Part shown: positions 17,772-26,265 of the stretch, piece by piece
Position numbering within the stretch: the first letter of the stretch is position 1
Layout of the letters: every line of letters begins with the position of its first letter
Source of the DNA: Amycolatopsis sulphurea
GTDB lineage: Bacteria > Actinomycetota > Actinomycetes > Mycobacteriales > Pseudonocardiaceae
DNA length: 64,000 bases
Reading direction: 5' to 3'
Assembly: GCF_002564045.1 (NCBI RefSeq)
Contig: NZ_PDJK01000002.1
Span: 3,348,001-3,412,000, forward strand
The notes under the pieces: generated by a model
What the model was told of the DNA's origin: nothing
Seen by the model: the letters and a program-made list of their open reading frames with translations, nothing else
The model's database searches: none
Made by a program: the position numbers and the translations under genes

Positions 17772-17798
17772 GCTCGCCCAAGACCGGCCTGGGCGAGC
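17772..17798 (-). terminator. Candidate terminator hairpin of the secreted-protein gene
   Basis: GCTCGCCCA (17772-17780) and TGGGCGAGC (17790-17798) form a 9-base stem with a 9-base loop, seven bases past the stop codon. A second hairpin (CCACCTTGACC ggaa GGTCAAGGTGG, 17817-17842) lies inside the last codons. There is no U-tract, as is common in high-GC actinobacteria. Confidence 0.55.
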
Positions 17799-17804
17799 AC
17801 GCCT

Positions 17805-19190
17805 TTACGCCACTCCCACCTTGACCGGAAGGTCAAGGTGGTACGGCCGATCCGCATGTACCTTCAGCGTCACATTAGCCCTCGCCTCGCGCAGTACACA
17901 GGGAAGGGCTTGACACAGCCCGCTCAAATCCTCGCGTGCGTCCAATATGTAGCCGACTTCGACGACTGCGGGCTTATCTTTCGCGATCGTCACAGACTTG
18001 GTCAGATCGCCACAATCTACCCACAAAGATGTATGCCTGAAGGCTGCCTTGCAGGTGGCGGAGATAGCCTTTCCGTTCTGCCAAACAACCAGCGAAGCAT
18101 CACCAATCACCGGCCTCGGGTCTCCAGCTAGCCCAGGAGCTGGACCCTGACATGCGTCGAGGAACCGGCATTCGTAACGCATTTCAAAGAAGTCGTTCTT
18201 TCCCGCTTTTATCGTGTACTTTACGGGCGTCTTTCCGGTGTTGACCTTCGTCCATTTTGAATCCAGGAGCAGTGTTTGCGTGGCGACTGGGTGGTTGTGT
18301 GAGAATATCAAGTTCGCTGGTTCGCCGTTCAGTTTCCGGGAGGCCAGTTGAATATCGGCGCCTTGTGCGACAAGTTCTTCCAGGGTGCCGGGTGGTGTTT
18401 CTGCCCAGTCTCGTGCGCGGCCGCGGAAGAAGTTCCACAGTGCCTTGCCCACGGTATAGATCGCCAGGCCGACTGCGATCACTGCGCCGACCGGGGGAGC
18501 GGCCAGGCCGATCGCGAACGCTGCCACGCCGGTCACCGCGACTACGCCCTGTTCGATATCGCCGGTGGATATCGCGTCCGCCAGCGAAAAGAGATCACCG
18601 AGGGGCGGCGTGAACGTGGCAGCCAGGTACACTGCAGTTTTGACCCACTGCCCCGAGGTCTCCTCGGTCAATGGAGGCAGTGACGCGGATGTGACGGCAC
18701 GGTTCGCCCAGTCGGCAAAGTTGCCGGCCTTGTTCGACAGTTTCCGCACTACCGGGTTCCCGCTTGCCGCGAGCACCTTCCCCAAGAGAGCGGGGCTGGC
18801 GAGGGCGCGGGCCTGCCCGGACGTCGCGGCGGACTTGGCGGCTTCCTTCTTGGCGAGCACTTCCAGTTCGTCGACCAGCTTGCGCTCGTCACCGCTGACC
18901 TTTGCCAGCTTGGCGGGCGTCATCGTGCAGAGGCGACGATCCAGCTGCCCTTTGGCACACCCCACTTCCTCGGCCATGTTGATCTCTTTGTCCGAGGCCG
19001 GCTGCATCTGTTCCACCACGTGATCCGTCGGTGGCAACGGGGGTGGTGACCCGTCCGGTGCGGCATCCATGCCCGTACCGACGGCCGCTGCCGGTAAGGC
19101 GGGGGCAGCCACTGCTGTCCCGCCCACCGCCACGGATAGTCCCACCACTGTTGCCAGCACAATCGCGCTTCGCCGCCATCGCCGAACCAT
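17805..19190 (-). CDS. Secreted protein of unknown function
   Basis: 461 residues. A Sec signal peptide is clear: MVRRWRRSAIVLATVVGLSV then AVGGTAVAAPA, with cleavage likely after AVAA. Near residues 220-265 is a long hydrophobic hairpin-like stretch (GVVAVTGVAAFAIGLAAP and VGAVIAVGLAIYTVGKAL). The C-terminal half has four or more cysteines in short loops (YECRFLDACQG, WVDCGDL, LCQALPC), suggesting disulfides outside the cell. No catalytic motif is recognised. ATG 19190 is preceded by a strong GGAGGGG at seven bases; a longer frame to 19271 lacks this. The hydrophobic hairpin in a secreted protein is unusual and recalls pore-forming proteins, but that is speculation. Confidence 0.75.
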   Translation of the reverse strand: MVRRWRRSAIVLATVVGLSVAVGGTAVAAPALPAAAVGTGMDAAPDGSPPPLPPTDHVVEQMQPASDKEINMAEEVGCAKGQLDRRLCTMTPAKLAKVSGDERKLVDELEVLAKKEAAKSAATSGQARALASPALLGKVLAASGNPVVRKLSNKAGNFADWANRAVTSASLPPLTEETSGQWVKTAVYLAATFTPPLGDLFSLADAISTGDIEQGVVAVTGVAAFAIGLAAPPVGAVIAVGLAIYTVGKALWNFFRGRARDWAETPPGTLEELVAQGADIQLASRKLNGEPANLIFSHNHPVATQTLLLDSKWTKVNTGKTPVKYTIKAGKNDFFEMRYECRFLDACQGPAPGLAGDPRPVIGDASLVVWQNGKAISATCKAAFRHTSLWVDCGDLTKSVTIAKDKPAVVEVGYILDAREDLSGLCQALPCVLREARANVTLKVHADRPYHLDLPVKVGVA

Positions 19191-19390
19191 CGAAAGCCCC
19201 CTCCAAACAGATGCGAATTCACTGTCGCCGAGCGAACGAACCCCTTTGGACCGCATGCCAGCATATGCCAATCGGGCATACTCCGGAGTCCCCCAAGTCG
19301 GTACACCGGGCTTGCCGGGCTTTGCCCGAGTCCGTCTGCCGGGGTGGTGGTGATCTCAGCCGGGCAGGCCGGCCCTCGTTTCCGGTGAGT

Positions 19391-19948
19391 TCAAGGCAAC
19401 GGGCTCTCGCCGGGTTCTGCCGTGGAATCGGGAGCGGTGACGAGGTGGCTTCCGATTCCGGACGTGTCGCAGAGGCCGCCGAGAACGAACGCCGCCACCA
19501 AGGGTACATACAGTGCCCGGAAGGTTTCCCGGACATCCGCACGGCGGATCTCCGCGGCGGCGACTGCGGCAAGCATCGCCTGAGTCGTCGTGGCCAGTTC
19601 CGATGGAGCCGCTTTCGTGGTCACCAATGCGGCAAGTTCGCGCGCGTGGGCTAGGGCGGTCTCACAGCCGGTCGGCGATTCGGAGTTCGTGGCTCGTTCG
19701 AGAAGGCTGACTGTGGCGCGCCGCCAGCTCGTGATCCCGCCGGTCGCTTCGGGTGCGACTTTGCCGCCTGTGAGAAGGGAGACGACCGCGTCTGCGTAGG
19801 GCATCGACGAAACCATCACATCGATCACCTCTGCGCAGCTCGAATTTAGCGTCGACAGAAACATTCGATTTTCTGGACGCGGCGGAAGGCGCAGTCCGTC
19901 GACATCGGCTAATTGTTCCCAGGCGTCATAGCGACCGGTGCCGAACAT
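19391..19948 (-). CDS. Hypothetical protein
   Basis: 185 residues starting MFGTGRYDAWEQLADVDGLR. It is mostly helical and Ala-rich, with one moderately hydrophobic segment near the end (FRALYVPLVAAFVLGGL) that might be a membrane helix. Not recognised. There is no clear ribosome binding site before ATG 19948. Only eight bases upstream ends a 35-codon frame (19957-20064) that also looks like coding sequence, so this may be the 3' part of a longer frameshifted gene. Upstream in-frame extension to 20080 looks non-coding. It precedes the secreted-protein gene on the same strand by 200 bases. Confidence 0.5.
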   Translation of the reverse strand: MFGTGRYDAWEQLADVDGLRLPPRPENRMFLSTLNSSCAEVIDVMVSSMPYADAVVSLLTGGKVAPEATGGITSWRRATVSLLERATNSESPTGCETALAHARELAALVTTKAAPSELATTTQAMLAAVAAAEIRRADVRETFRALYVPLVAAFVLGGLCDTSGIGSHLVTAPDSTAEPGESPLP

Positions 19949-19956
19949 CCAGGCCA

Positions 19957-20064
19957 CTACGCCGCGCGGCACCCGGACGGCATCCGGACCAGCTCCAAGA
20001 TCACCAGCGGGAACGACTCGAAGGCCGCCGTGAACGCCTGCCACGAGATGGCGGCGGCAGCCAC
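19957..20064 (-). other. Short coding-like frame, possible frameshifted 5' part of the next gene
   Basis: From GTG 20064 the frame reads VAAAAISWQAFTAAFESFPL and VILELVRMPSGCRAA then stops. Its amphipathic, natural-looking composition and the eight-base gap to the following gene suggest either a small leader protein or a frameshift within one original gene. Confidence 0.35.
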
Positions 20065-20424
20065 CCGAGGCTCTGCTCACCCCCGGCCGCCGGCAACGAT
20101 GACCGTCTTGGCGACTGGATCGACCAGGTTTGAGCCGAGGATCTACCTCACCTGCACGCGGCCCTCACCAAACATTCCACAATGCACGAATGGAAGGAGC
20201 GAACGCCAGAACCACGATGATCAAGTGGTAGACGATGGTCCGCGGCCTTCCCCGCTTGCGTCACCGCATACTGCTCGGCTGACGCTATGCAGCTTCCACC
20301 ACGTTCGGGACCGACCCTGCGGCGGAGATCGTGCCCGACCGCGAATTTCCCGCCGACCTGGTCGTGCCGATCTTGTCCGGCGAATCCTTGCACGACTGGA
20401 CAAACCGGCTTGTCGTCGTGGCGC
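20065..20424. other. Gene-poor stretch with one unassigned coding-like fragment
   Basis: About 360 bases without a supported gene. On the plus strand 20298-20460 reads TFGTDPAAEIVPDREFPADL, VVPILSGESLHDWTNRL and VVVALKNSF in one open frame with no start, overlapping the HMG-CoA lyase 3' end on the other strand at its tail. It looks like protein but I cannot name it; probably gene debris. Confidence 0.35.
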
Positions 20425-21345
20425 TCAAGAACTCTTTCTGCCGTCCGCCCGCAGCAGTGAACTCGTGAGTTCGTGACCCACCGCGTGTTGGGCGACCGAC
20501 GCGGCGGACAGGACGCGGGAGAGTTCCAGGCCAGTGTCCACACCGGACTCTTCAAGCCAGTAAACGAGTTCCTCGGTGGCGATGTTCCCGCTGGCACCGG
20601 GGGCGAACGGGCACCCGCCGAGGCCGCCGACGGAGGCGTCGAGCTGGCGGACGCCGGCGAGGACGGCGGCGAGGGCGTTCGCCTGGCCGGTGCCGCGGGT
20701 GTCGTGGAGGTGGATGCCGACCTCGACGTCCGGGCAGGCGGTGCGGACCGCGTCGAGCAGGGCGAGCATCCGGATCGGCGTGGTGGTGCCGATGGTGTCG
20801 CCGAGGCAGAGCCGGTCCGCGCCCTGGCGTACCGCCGAAGTGACGATATCGAGCACGCGCCGCGGTGGAGTGCGGCCGTCGAAGGGACAGTCCCAGGCGA
20901 CGCCGACGATGACTTCCAGCTCGCCGCCGGCGAGGTGGGCTTCGTCGGCGATGTCGCCGATCACGGCCGTGGCTTCGGCTGTGGTGCGCCCGGCGTTGGC
21001 TTTGCTGTGGGAGTCGGAGGCGGAGATCACGTACTCCAGGTGCGCGACCCCCGCGTCGATGGCTCTGACCGCGCCGCGGACATTCGCGACGAGTGCGGAG
21101 AACCGGATGCCCGGCCAGCGGGTCAGCTCGGCGGCCACAGCGTCCGCATCGGCGAGCGCCGGGACCGCGCGTGGCGAGACGAACGACGTGGCTTCGACCC
21201 GGCGTACGCCCGAGGCGACGATCGCTTCGAGCAGACGCAGCTTGGCGGCGGTGGGTATGGGCTTTTCGAGCTGAAGCCCGTCACGCATGCCGACCTCGCG
21301 GATGTCCACGGACGGCGGCAGCACGAGGCTGGGATGGTGAGTCAT
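20425..21345 (-). CDS. mvaB: Hydroxymethylglutaryl-CoA lyase
   Basis: 306 residues, the family's usual length. It cleaves 3-hydroxy-3-methylglutaryl-CoA, or a related 3-hydroxyacyl-CoA, to acetyl-CoA and a keto acid. Seen are the TIM-barrel start DIREVGMRDGLQLE with the catalytic Arg-Asp, the metal-binding HLHDTRG, and the signature loop GGLGGCPFAPGASGN with the active-site Cys. ATG 21345 starts nine bases after the stop of the CoA-transferase gene, so the two are co-transcribed. With the neighbouring transferase, ligase and citryl-CoA-lyase-like genes it suggests degradation of a branched dicarboxylic acid (itaconate or methylmalate type), but the substrate is not proven. Confidence 0.9.
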   Translation of the reverse strand: MTHHPSLVLPPSVDIREVGMRDGLQLEKPIPTAAKLRLLEAIVASGVRRVEATSFVSPRAVPALADADAVAAELTRWPGIRFSALVANVRGAVRAIDAGVAHLEYVISASDSHSKANAGRTTAEATAVIGDIADEAHLAGGELEVIVGVAWDCPFDGRTPPRRVLDIVTSAVRQGADRLCLGDTIGTTTPIRMLALLDAVRTACPDVEVGIHLHDTRGTGQANALAAVLAGVRQLDASVGGLGGCPFAPGASGNIATEELVYWLEESGVDTGLELSRVLSAASVAQHAVGHELTSSLLRADGRKSS

Positions 21346-21354
21346 GGCCGGCGC

Positions 21355-22554
21355 TCAGATCGTGGCCGAGTCACGGAGCGCGGCGATCTCGGCCTCGCTG
21401 CGGCCGAGTCCGGTCAGGATCTCCTCCGTGTGTTCACCCAGCTCCGGGCCGGACCAGCGGACCGCACCGGGCGTCGCGGACAGCCGTGGGGCCACGTTCT
21501 GCATCGCGAATTCGTGCCCGAGGGCGTTGCCGACGCGCACGATGGCCGAACGAGCGGTGAAATGGTCGTCGGCGAACATGTCCTCGGCGCGGTAGACCTT
21601 GCCCGCCGGAACACCGGCGTCGTGCAGCAGAGCCAAGAGATCCCCGGCATCGATTTTGCCGCTCCAGTCCGCGATGAGCCCGTCAAGCTCCGCTTGACGG
21701 GCGCCGCGTGCCTGATGCGTCGCGTAACGAGGATCTTCGGCCAGCTCCGGACGGCCCATGGCCTCGGCGAGCCGGCGGAACACCGTGTCCTGGTTGGCCG
21801 CGATGAGCACGTCACCACCGGTCGCCGTGGGATAGACGTTGCTTGGCGCGACGCCCGGCAGGATCGCGCCGGTGCGCTCGCGCTGGTGGCCGATCGCGTC
21901 CCACTCGGTCACCTCGGCCTCGGTCATCGCGAGAACCGCTTCGTAGATCGCGGAATCGACGACCTGGCCCCGGCCGGTCGACTGCCGGGAATGGAGTGCG
22001 GCGAGCGCCCCGAGCGCGGCGAACGTCCCGGCGAGGGAGTCGCCGATGCTGATCCCGGCGCGTGACGGCGGACGGTCGGCCTCGCCGATGAGGTAGCGCA
22101 AGCCGCCCATCGCCTCGCCGATCGAGCCGTAGCCCGCGCGCCCCGCGTACGGGCCGGTCTGGCCGAATCCGCTGATCCGGACCACGATCAGGCCGGGGTT
22201 CTCCGCGTGCAGGCGCTCGGGTCCCAGCGACCAGCGTTCGAGCGTGCCCGGGCGGAAGTTCTCGATCAGCACGTCGGCGGTCCGCAGTAGCTCGCGGGCC
22301 ACCTCCTGGCCCGGTTCCCGGCGGAGATCGAGCGTGAGGGACTTCTTGTTCCGGGCGATCACCGGCCAGGTCAGGGAGGCGCCCTCGGCGGTGGTCCGGC
22401 CCCAGCGGCGCATCGGGTCGCCGCTGCCCGGCGGTTCGATCTTGATCACCTCGGCGCCCAGGTCGCCGAGCAGCTGTCCGCAGAACGGGCCGGCGATCAG
22501 CTGCCCCATCTCCACGACGGTGATTCCGGCGAGCGGGCCGGGACGTTCGGGCAC
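21355..22554 (-). CDS. CaiB/BaiF-family (class III) CoA transferase
   Basis: 399 residues. Family III transferases move CoA between acids through an aspartyl anhydride. Seen are the N-terminal GPLAGITVVEMGQLIAGPFC, the conserved DLGAEVIKIEPPGSGDPMR, and the ENFRPGTLERW segment. GTG 22554 with AAAGGG seven bases upstream is preferred; an upstream extension to 22647 is Arg-rich and non-coding in character. It lies just before the HMG-CoA lyase. Together they could activate a dicarboxylic acid as its CoA ester and cleave it. Confidence 0.88.
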   Translation of the reverse strand: MPERPGPLAGITVVEMGQLIAGPFCGQLLGDLGAEVIKIEPPGSGDPMRRWGRTTAEGASLTWPVIARNKKSLTLDLRREPGQEVARELLRTADVLIENFRPGTLERWSLGPERLHAENPGLIVVRISGFGQTGPYAGRAGYGSIGEAMGGLRYLIGEADRPPSRAGISIGDSLAGTFAALGALAALHSRQSTGRGQVVDSAIYEAVLAMTEAEVTEWDAIGHQRERTGAILPGVAPSNVYPTATGGDVLIAANQDTVFRRLAEAMGRPELAEDPRYATHQARGARQAELDGLIADWSGKIDAGDLLALLHDAGVPAGKVYRAEDMFADDHFTARSAIVRVGNALGHEFAMQNVAPRLSATPGAVRWSGPELGEHTEEILTGLGRSEAEIAALRDSATI

Positions 22555-22592
22555 GATGCGGCCCTTTCTCTGCGAAGGCGAACGGAGCGCGG

Positions 22593-23450
22593 TCACTGTC
22601 CGCCCATGGTGTGCAGCATCAGTTCGAGCACCTGCTGGTCCGGGCACGGGGGCGGGGTGGTGTCGGCCAGGCGGCCGATCATGTCGAACGCCTCGGCGAC
22701 GCGATCTTCACCGATCACGGGGCTGTGCCCGGAGATGATGGACTTGATGCGATGGCCCTGGACGTTCCGGACCGTCTTCGCATAGCGTCCGCGGTCCACC
22801 AGGCTGAGCCACGGCGCGAGCGCGTGCACACCGAACATGACCATGCCGTCCCACCAGGCCTGGGGGTTCAGCTCGGCCACGTCGGCGGCCGGAGCCGTGC
22901 CGGGGCCGCCCGGAACCGGCGTGGCGAACGCGTCCGCGGCCCAGTACACGCCGGTCGAGGTGTCCAGCAGGCCACGGGTGGCCGGCGAGTCGTAGACCGG
23001 GGGCCGCAGCGCGACCAGGGTGCGATCGCCGGCCTGGACCGAATCGCCGTCGTTGACCCACCGGCATCGTCGAAGCGGGAAGTCATAGGCGTTGCCGAAC
23101 CGTTCGACCAGTGCCCAGCTGCAGAGCAGGGTCGCGTTCGGGCACATTTCCATCACTTCGGCGAGATTGCCGGTGTGGTCGGAATCGTCGTGGGAGAGGA
23201 ACACCCACCGGACGTCCGCCGGCTCGACCAAGGAGAACACGTCCTCGATGAAGTGGTGGCGGTTTCGCGCCGATCCGGTGTCGACGATGATCGGCTCGGC
23301 GCCCTGGATGACGGCGGAGTTCAGGTGTACCGAGAGCGGCGCGCCGAGGCCCTGTTGCGCCGCTTGGACGATATAGGTGCCGACGGCGACCTTCTGCGGC
23401 GGCAGGTGCAGCGGATGGAGCTGTCCGGCGGCCGGTTCTGGCAACGACAT
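22593..23450 (-). CDS. MBL-fold metallo-hydrolase
   Basis: 285 residues. The metallo-beta-lactamase motif is present in the variant form SHDDSDHTGN (about residue 85), with the earlier strand PIIVDTGSARNRHH and a late GHSPVIG. The DDSDH spacing recalls the di-iron or flavodiiron-like branch more than the classical HxHxDH. ATG 23450 has GAGG eight bases upstream; a GTG at 23459 lacks one. It is followed by the CoA transferase and preceded by the acyl-CoA ligase on the same strand. Its substrate is unknown; a thioester or lactone hydrolase role would fit the context. Confidence 0.8.
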   Translation of the reverse strand: MSLPEPAAGQLHPLHLPPQKVAVGTYIVQAAQQGLGAPLSVHLNSAVIQGAEPIIVDTGSARNRHHFIEDVFSLVEPADVRWVFLSHDDSDHTGNLAEVMEMCPNATLLCSWALVERFGNAYDFPLRRCRWVNDGDSVQAGDRTLVALRPPVYDSPATRGLLDTSTGVYWAADAFATPVPGGPGTAPAADVAELNPQAWWDGMVMFGVHALAPWLSLVDRGRYAKTVRNVQGHRIKSIISGHSPVIGEDRVAEAFDMIGRLADTTPPPCPDQQVLELMLHTMGGQ

Positions 23451-23469
23451 CGGTGTCACCTCGGGAGGG

Positions 23470-24978
23470 TCAGGCGCCGCTACGGAGGTCGAAATCGACC
23501 TCGTTCGCGGTGCGCGTGGTCGGCAGCAAGCGCTTGGCGATCTTGTGCGTCTCGGTGAGCGGCCAGCTCTCGACGAATTCGAGGTAGCGTGGCCGCTTGT
23601 ACGGCGGAAGCCGCTTGGCTGCCCACGCCGCGAGTTCCCCGGCGCCGACCTCGGTGTCCGGCTTGCGCAGCACGAACGCCTTGACGTCCTCTTCGGACAG
23701 TGGGGACGGCACGCCGATCACCGCGCTGGACGAAACCGCCGGGTGGGCGTCGAGGACCACTTCCACGTCGGCGGGGGAGAGGTTCTCGCCCCGGCGCCGG
23801 ATGATTTCCTTGAGCCGGCCTGCGAAATAGAGGTTTCCCGCTGCGTCGGCGTAAGCCAGATCGCCGGTGTGCAGCCAGCCGTCGCTGCGCAGAGCGCGAG
23901 TTTCGTCGGGCAGGCCGAAGTAGCCGGGGCTGAGTGCCGGGTTCCGCAGCTGCAGCTCGCCGGTCTGCCCGGCCGGGACCTCGGCTCCGTCGGGGCCGAT
24001 GATCCGGGCTTCGTTGACGCGCCCGAACCGTGGGTGCTGGCGGGGACGTCCCATGGAACCGTAAGCCGGTGGTTCGTCGAGCGGGACGATGAGCCCGTAC
24101 GGGGTTTCCGAAAGCGCGTATCCGATTGCCAGACGTAAACCGAAGCGTTCCTCGATCTCTTTGTGGCGGGCTTCGACGGGTGCGGGTGCGGAGTATGCAT
24201 AACGCAGTTTGTGTCCGCGTTCGGCGCTTGAGGGCTCCCGTTCCATCAGGATTTCGATCATCGCGCCGATCGCGTTGAACACCGTGACACCGTAACGGTG
24301 GACGGTCTCCCAGAACGTGCTCGCGGAGAACTTCGGCAGCAACACCAGTTCGGCGCCGTTGCCCCACGTTCCGAGTGTCGAATACGCCTGTGCGTTGAGA
24401 TGGGAAAGGGGGAGTGTGGTGAGACAGACGTCGTCCTCGGTGAGGCCCAGCCAGTACGGGTAGCCTTCGGCGGCCATCGTGTACATGCCGTGCGTCTCGA
24501 TGATGAACTTCGGCCTGCCGGTGCTACCCGAACTCTGAATGTAGGTGGCCGGTGATTCCGGCGCGCAGACAACGGGGTCCGCGGGTTCTGCGGCCTTCAG
24601 TTCCGCCACTGTCGTGACCGGGACGCCGCCGAGGTCTCCGGCCGTGAAGTCCGCGGGCACGACGACCAGCTTCGCGCCGGTGTCCTTGACGACCGCGGGG
24701 AGTTCGCTGGTCGCTTGGGGATTGACTGCGATACTGACCGCTCCGCAGAGTCCGGCCGCGAACCAGGCACGCAGAAAGTCCTGCCCGTTGGGCAACACGA
24801 TCACCACGTGGTCTCCCGGCTCGACGCCCAGACCGCGAAGCCCACCAAGGCAGCGGAGGGCATCCGCGTAGAGCGCCGCGCGGGTGGTGGTGCCTTCCGG
24901 AGTGTGCAGCCACGGCTTGTCCGGCCACTTCTGCACGCCTTCGCGGAGAAACTCCGGCAGGGTCAGTATCTCAGCCAT
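23470..24978 (-). CDS. AMP-dependent acyl-CoA synthetase/ligase
   Basis: 502 residues of the ANL superfamily. The P-loop YIQSSGSTGRPKF, the A5 motif GYALSETPYG, the GWLHTGDLAY motif, and the C-terminal catalytic Lys region LTETHKIAKRLL are all present. It forms an acyl-adenylate and then the CoA thioester. ATG 24978 is chosen over a frame extending to 25059. First gene of the minus-strand run ligase - MBL hydrolase - CoA transferase - HMG-CoA lyase. The acid activated cannot be deduced, though the aromatic-acid transporter nearby hints at an aromatic or short branched acid. Confidence 0.9.
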   Translation of the reverse strand: MAEILTLPEFLREGVQKWPDKPWLHTPEGTTTRAALYADALRCLGGLRGLGVEPGDHVVIVLPNGQDFLRAWFAAGLCGAVSIAVNPQATSELPAVVKDTGAKLVVVPADFTAGDLGGVPVTTVAELKAAEPADPVVCAPESPATYIQSSGSTGRPKFIIETHGMYTMAAEGYPYWLGLTEDDVCLTTLPLSHLNAQAYSTLGTWGNGAELVLLPKFSASTFWETVHRYGVTVFNAIGAMIEILMEREPSSAERGHKLRYAYSAPAPVEARHKEIEERFGLRLAIGYALSETPYGLIVPLDEPPAYGSMGRPRQHPRFGRVNEARIIGPDGAEVPAGQTGELQLRNPALSPGYFGLPDETRALRSDGWLHTGDLAYADAAGNLYFAGRLKEIIRRRGENLSPADVEVVLDAHPAVSSSAVIGVPSPLSEEDVKAFVLRKPDTEVGAGELAAWAAKRLPPYKRPRYLEFVESWPLTETHKIAKRLLPTTRTANEVDFDLRSGA

Positions 24979-25015
24979 CGCCCATCTTCTCGCTCGTTGG
25001 TCGGAACTGCGGTCA

Positions 25016-25444
25016 GGCTGCGAAAACCTTGCTGGCATCGACGACGATGCGTTGATCATGGCACAGCCCGGCGTCGTTGATCACGAAGAACCCGGTCCCG
25101 CGCACATTCACGGTGGTGAGGTCCTTGCAGCCTCCCGAGCACCACGTTGCGGTACTCCGGCGCGGCCTCTCCGTAGACACGCATGCCGACAGGGTCCTCG
25201 GTGGGCCGATTGTGCTCACCCTGCTGAAATAGCCGAGGCGGCAGTACGCCGCGTCGAGCAGGTGACCGGCCATGTCGCGGACCTCTCTCCCAGGTCGCAC
25301 TGGGTCTGGCTCTGCCATTCCTGTTCGCTGGCTTCGACCATCATCTCCAGGCAGGTGGCGAACTCATGGCGGATCGACCGCACGAAGGTGTCCTTACCGC
25401 CGGCCTGGGTGACGTCCACTCGCGGGGTCACGGCTGCGGTCATC
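25016..25444 (-). pseudogene. Decayed maleylpyruvate-isomerase-like (mycothiol-dependent) gene
   Basis: The first half reads MTAAVTPRVDVTQAGGKDTF, RSIRHEFATCLEMM and EWQSQTQCDLG; after a frame change come REVRDMAGHLLDAAYCRLGY and YFSRVSTIG. Further fragments follow in changing frames: VGMRVYGEAAPEYRNVV, then TVNVRGTGFFVINDAGL. An Asp/Glu-rich helix, a Cys, and VRDMAGHL match the N-terminal four-helix domain of the mycothiol-dependent maleylpyruvate isomerase / DinB group. At least two frameshifts are needed. The family is broad, so the gentisate-pathway role is a guess supported by the two other pathway-like remnants nearby. Confidence 0.5.
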
Positions 25445-25478
25445 GTGCACAAGCTCCTTTGCCTGGTTGGCAAGGCTT

Positions 25479-25970
25479 TCAGTGGGCCGGGATGCCGATC
25501 TGGTGCAGCCAGTCATCCCGGTCGAAGAGCGTCCGAACCGAGGTGACGGCGTCGTTTCCGGTGTGGAGGATGACCACACCGGAAACGTCGAAGGGCTGTC
25601 GCTCGCCTTCGTAGCGGCGATCGCGCACCGTCAGGAAGCCCGTGAAGTGCCCGGCGAATCGCACTTCTCCGAATACCACCCCCATAGCGGTGATTCCTAT
25701 CGGGCCCAGCAAGGGCATCGACAGGTCGGAAAACGCCTGGAGCGTCTTCTTGAAGTGCTCGACCGCGCGTTCGCGCCCGCGCACCGGAGCCGGCCGGAAC
25801 AACGACCTGACCGTGACGTTCTCGGCGAGGACCGCCGCGAGCGCCACGAGGTCGGCGGACTCATGAGCCTGGTACCACCGGTCGAACGCCGCCGCTGCCC
25901 GGCTTTCGGTTTCGCCGTGCCCGCTTCGCGGTGTTTCGCGGTGTGCACCGTCCGTGCCCGCTCTGGTCAT
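25479..25970 (-). CDS. SnoaL-like / NTF2-family protein
   Basis: 163 residues. The core reads AAAFDRWYQAHESADLVALA, ALFRP-like pocket residues (VRSLFRPAPVRGRER), and ends in VTSVRTLFDRDDWLHQIG, all typical of the cone-shaped SnoaL-like fold used by isomerases, cyclases and many accessory proteins. ATG 25970 has a strong GGAGGG five bases upstream; ATG 26000 is a weaker alternative. It lies downstream of the GntR gene on the same strand but with its own 295-base upstream region carrying two candidate GntR boxes. The reaction is unknown. Confidence 0.75.
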   Translation of the reverse strand: MTRAGTDGAHRETPRSGHGETESRAAAAFDRWYQAHESADLVALAAVLAENVTVRSLFRPAPVRGRERAVEHFKKTLQAFSDLSMPLLGPIGITAMGVVFGEVRFAGHFTGFLTVRDRRYEGERQPFDVSGVVILHTGNDAVTSVRTLFDRDDWLHQIGIPAH

Positions 25971-26062
25971 GCGACCCTCCGTGGATATGCCGGTCGTCAT
26001 CTCCGCTCCGTAGTGGACCATGCGGCGCGCAGACGCGACTCGAGGCTCCAGGCCCTGCCAAG

Positions 26063-26074
26063 TTGTATCCAATA
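26063..26074. promoter_or_regulatory. Candidate GntR/FCD box 1
   Basis: TTGTATCCAATA, 93 bases upstream of the SnoaL-like gene. It is nearly the reverse complement of the box found upstream of the GntR gene itself. Recurrence in four upstream regions of one cluster supports function; binding is inferred. Confidence 0.45.
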
Positions 26075-26146
26075 CGGTGACACGTCGTCCGCTGAAGGTA
26101 AGTCACCGCCAGTATTCAGAGGTGCTACGGCAGAAGCGTCAGTAAG

Positions 26147-26156
26147 TTGTATACGA
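26147..26156. promoter_or_regulatory. Candidate GntR/FCD box 2
   Basis: TTGTATACGA, a second match in the same upstream region as box 1, about 84 bases further from the SnoaL-like start. Confidence 0.35.
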
Positions 26157-26265
26157 GAGAAGGTAGCGCTTGGGTGGTGAACCCGTCAACCTCAACCCGG
26201 TGCCGTGGCCGGCCTGCCGTGGTGGGGAGCCGCGAATCCCTTGGCGGAGGGGGAAATCCGTGCGC

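Noticed and set aside
25479..26072. Start of the SnoaL-like protein at TTG 26072 or ATG 26000
   Set aside because: The frame between 25970 and 26072 looks non-conserved, and ATG 25970 has the best ribosome binding site (GGAGGG).
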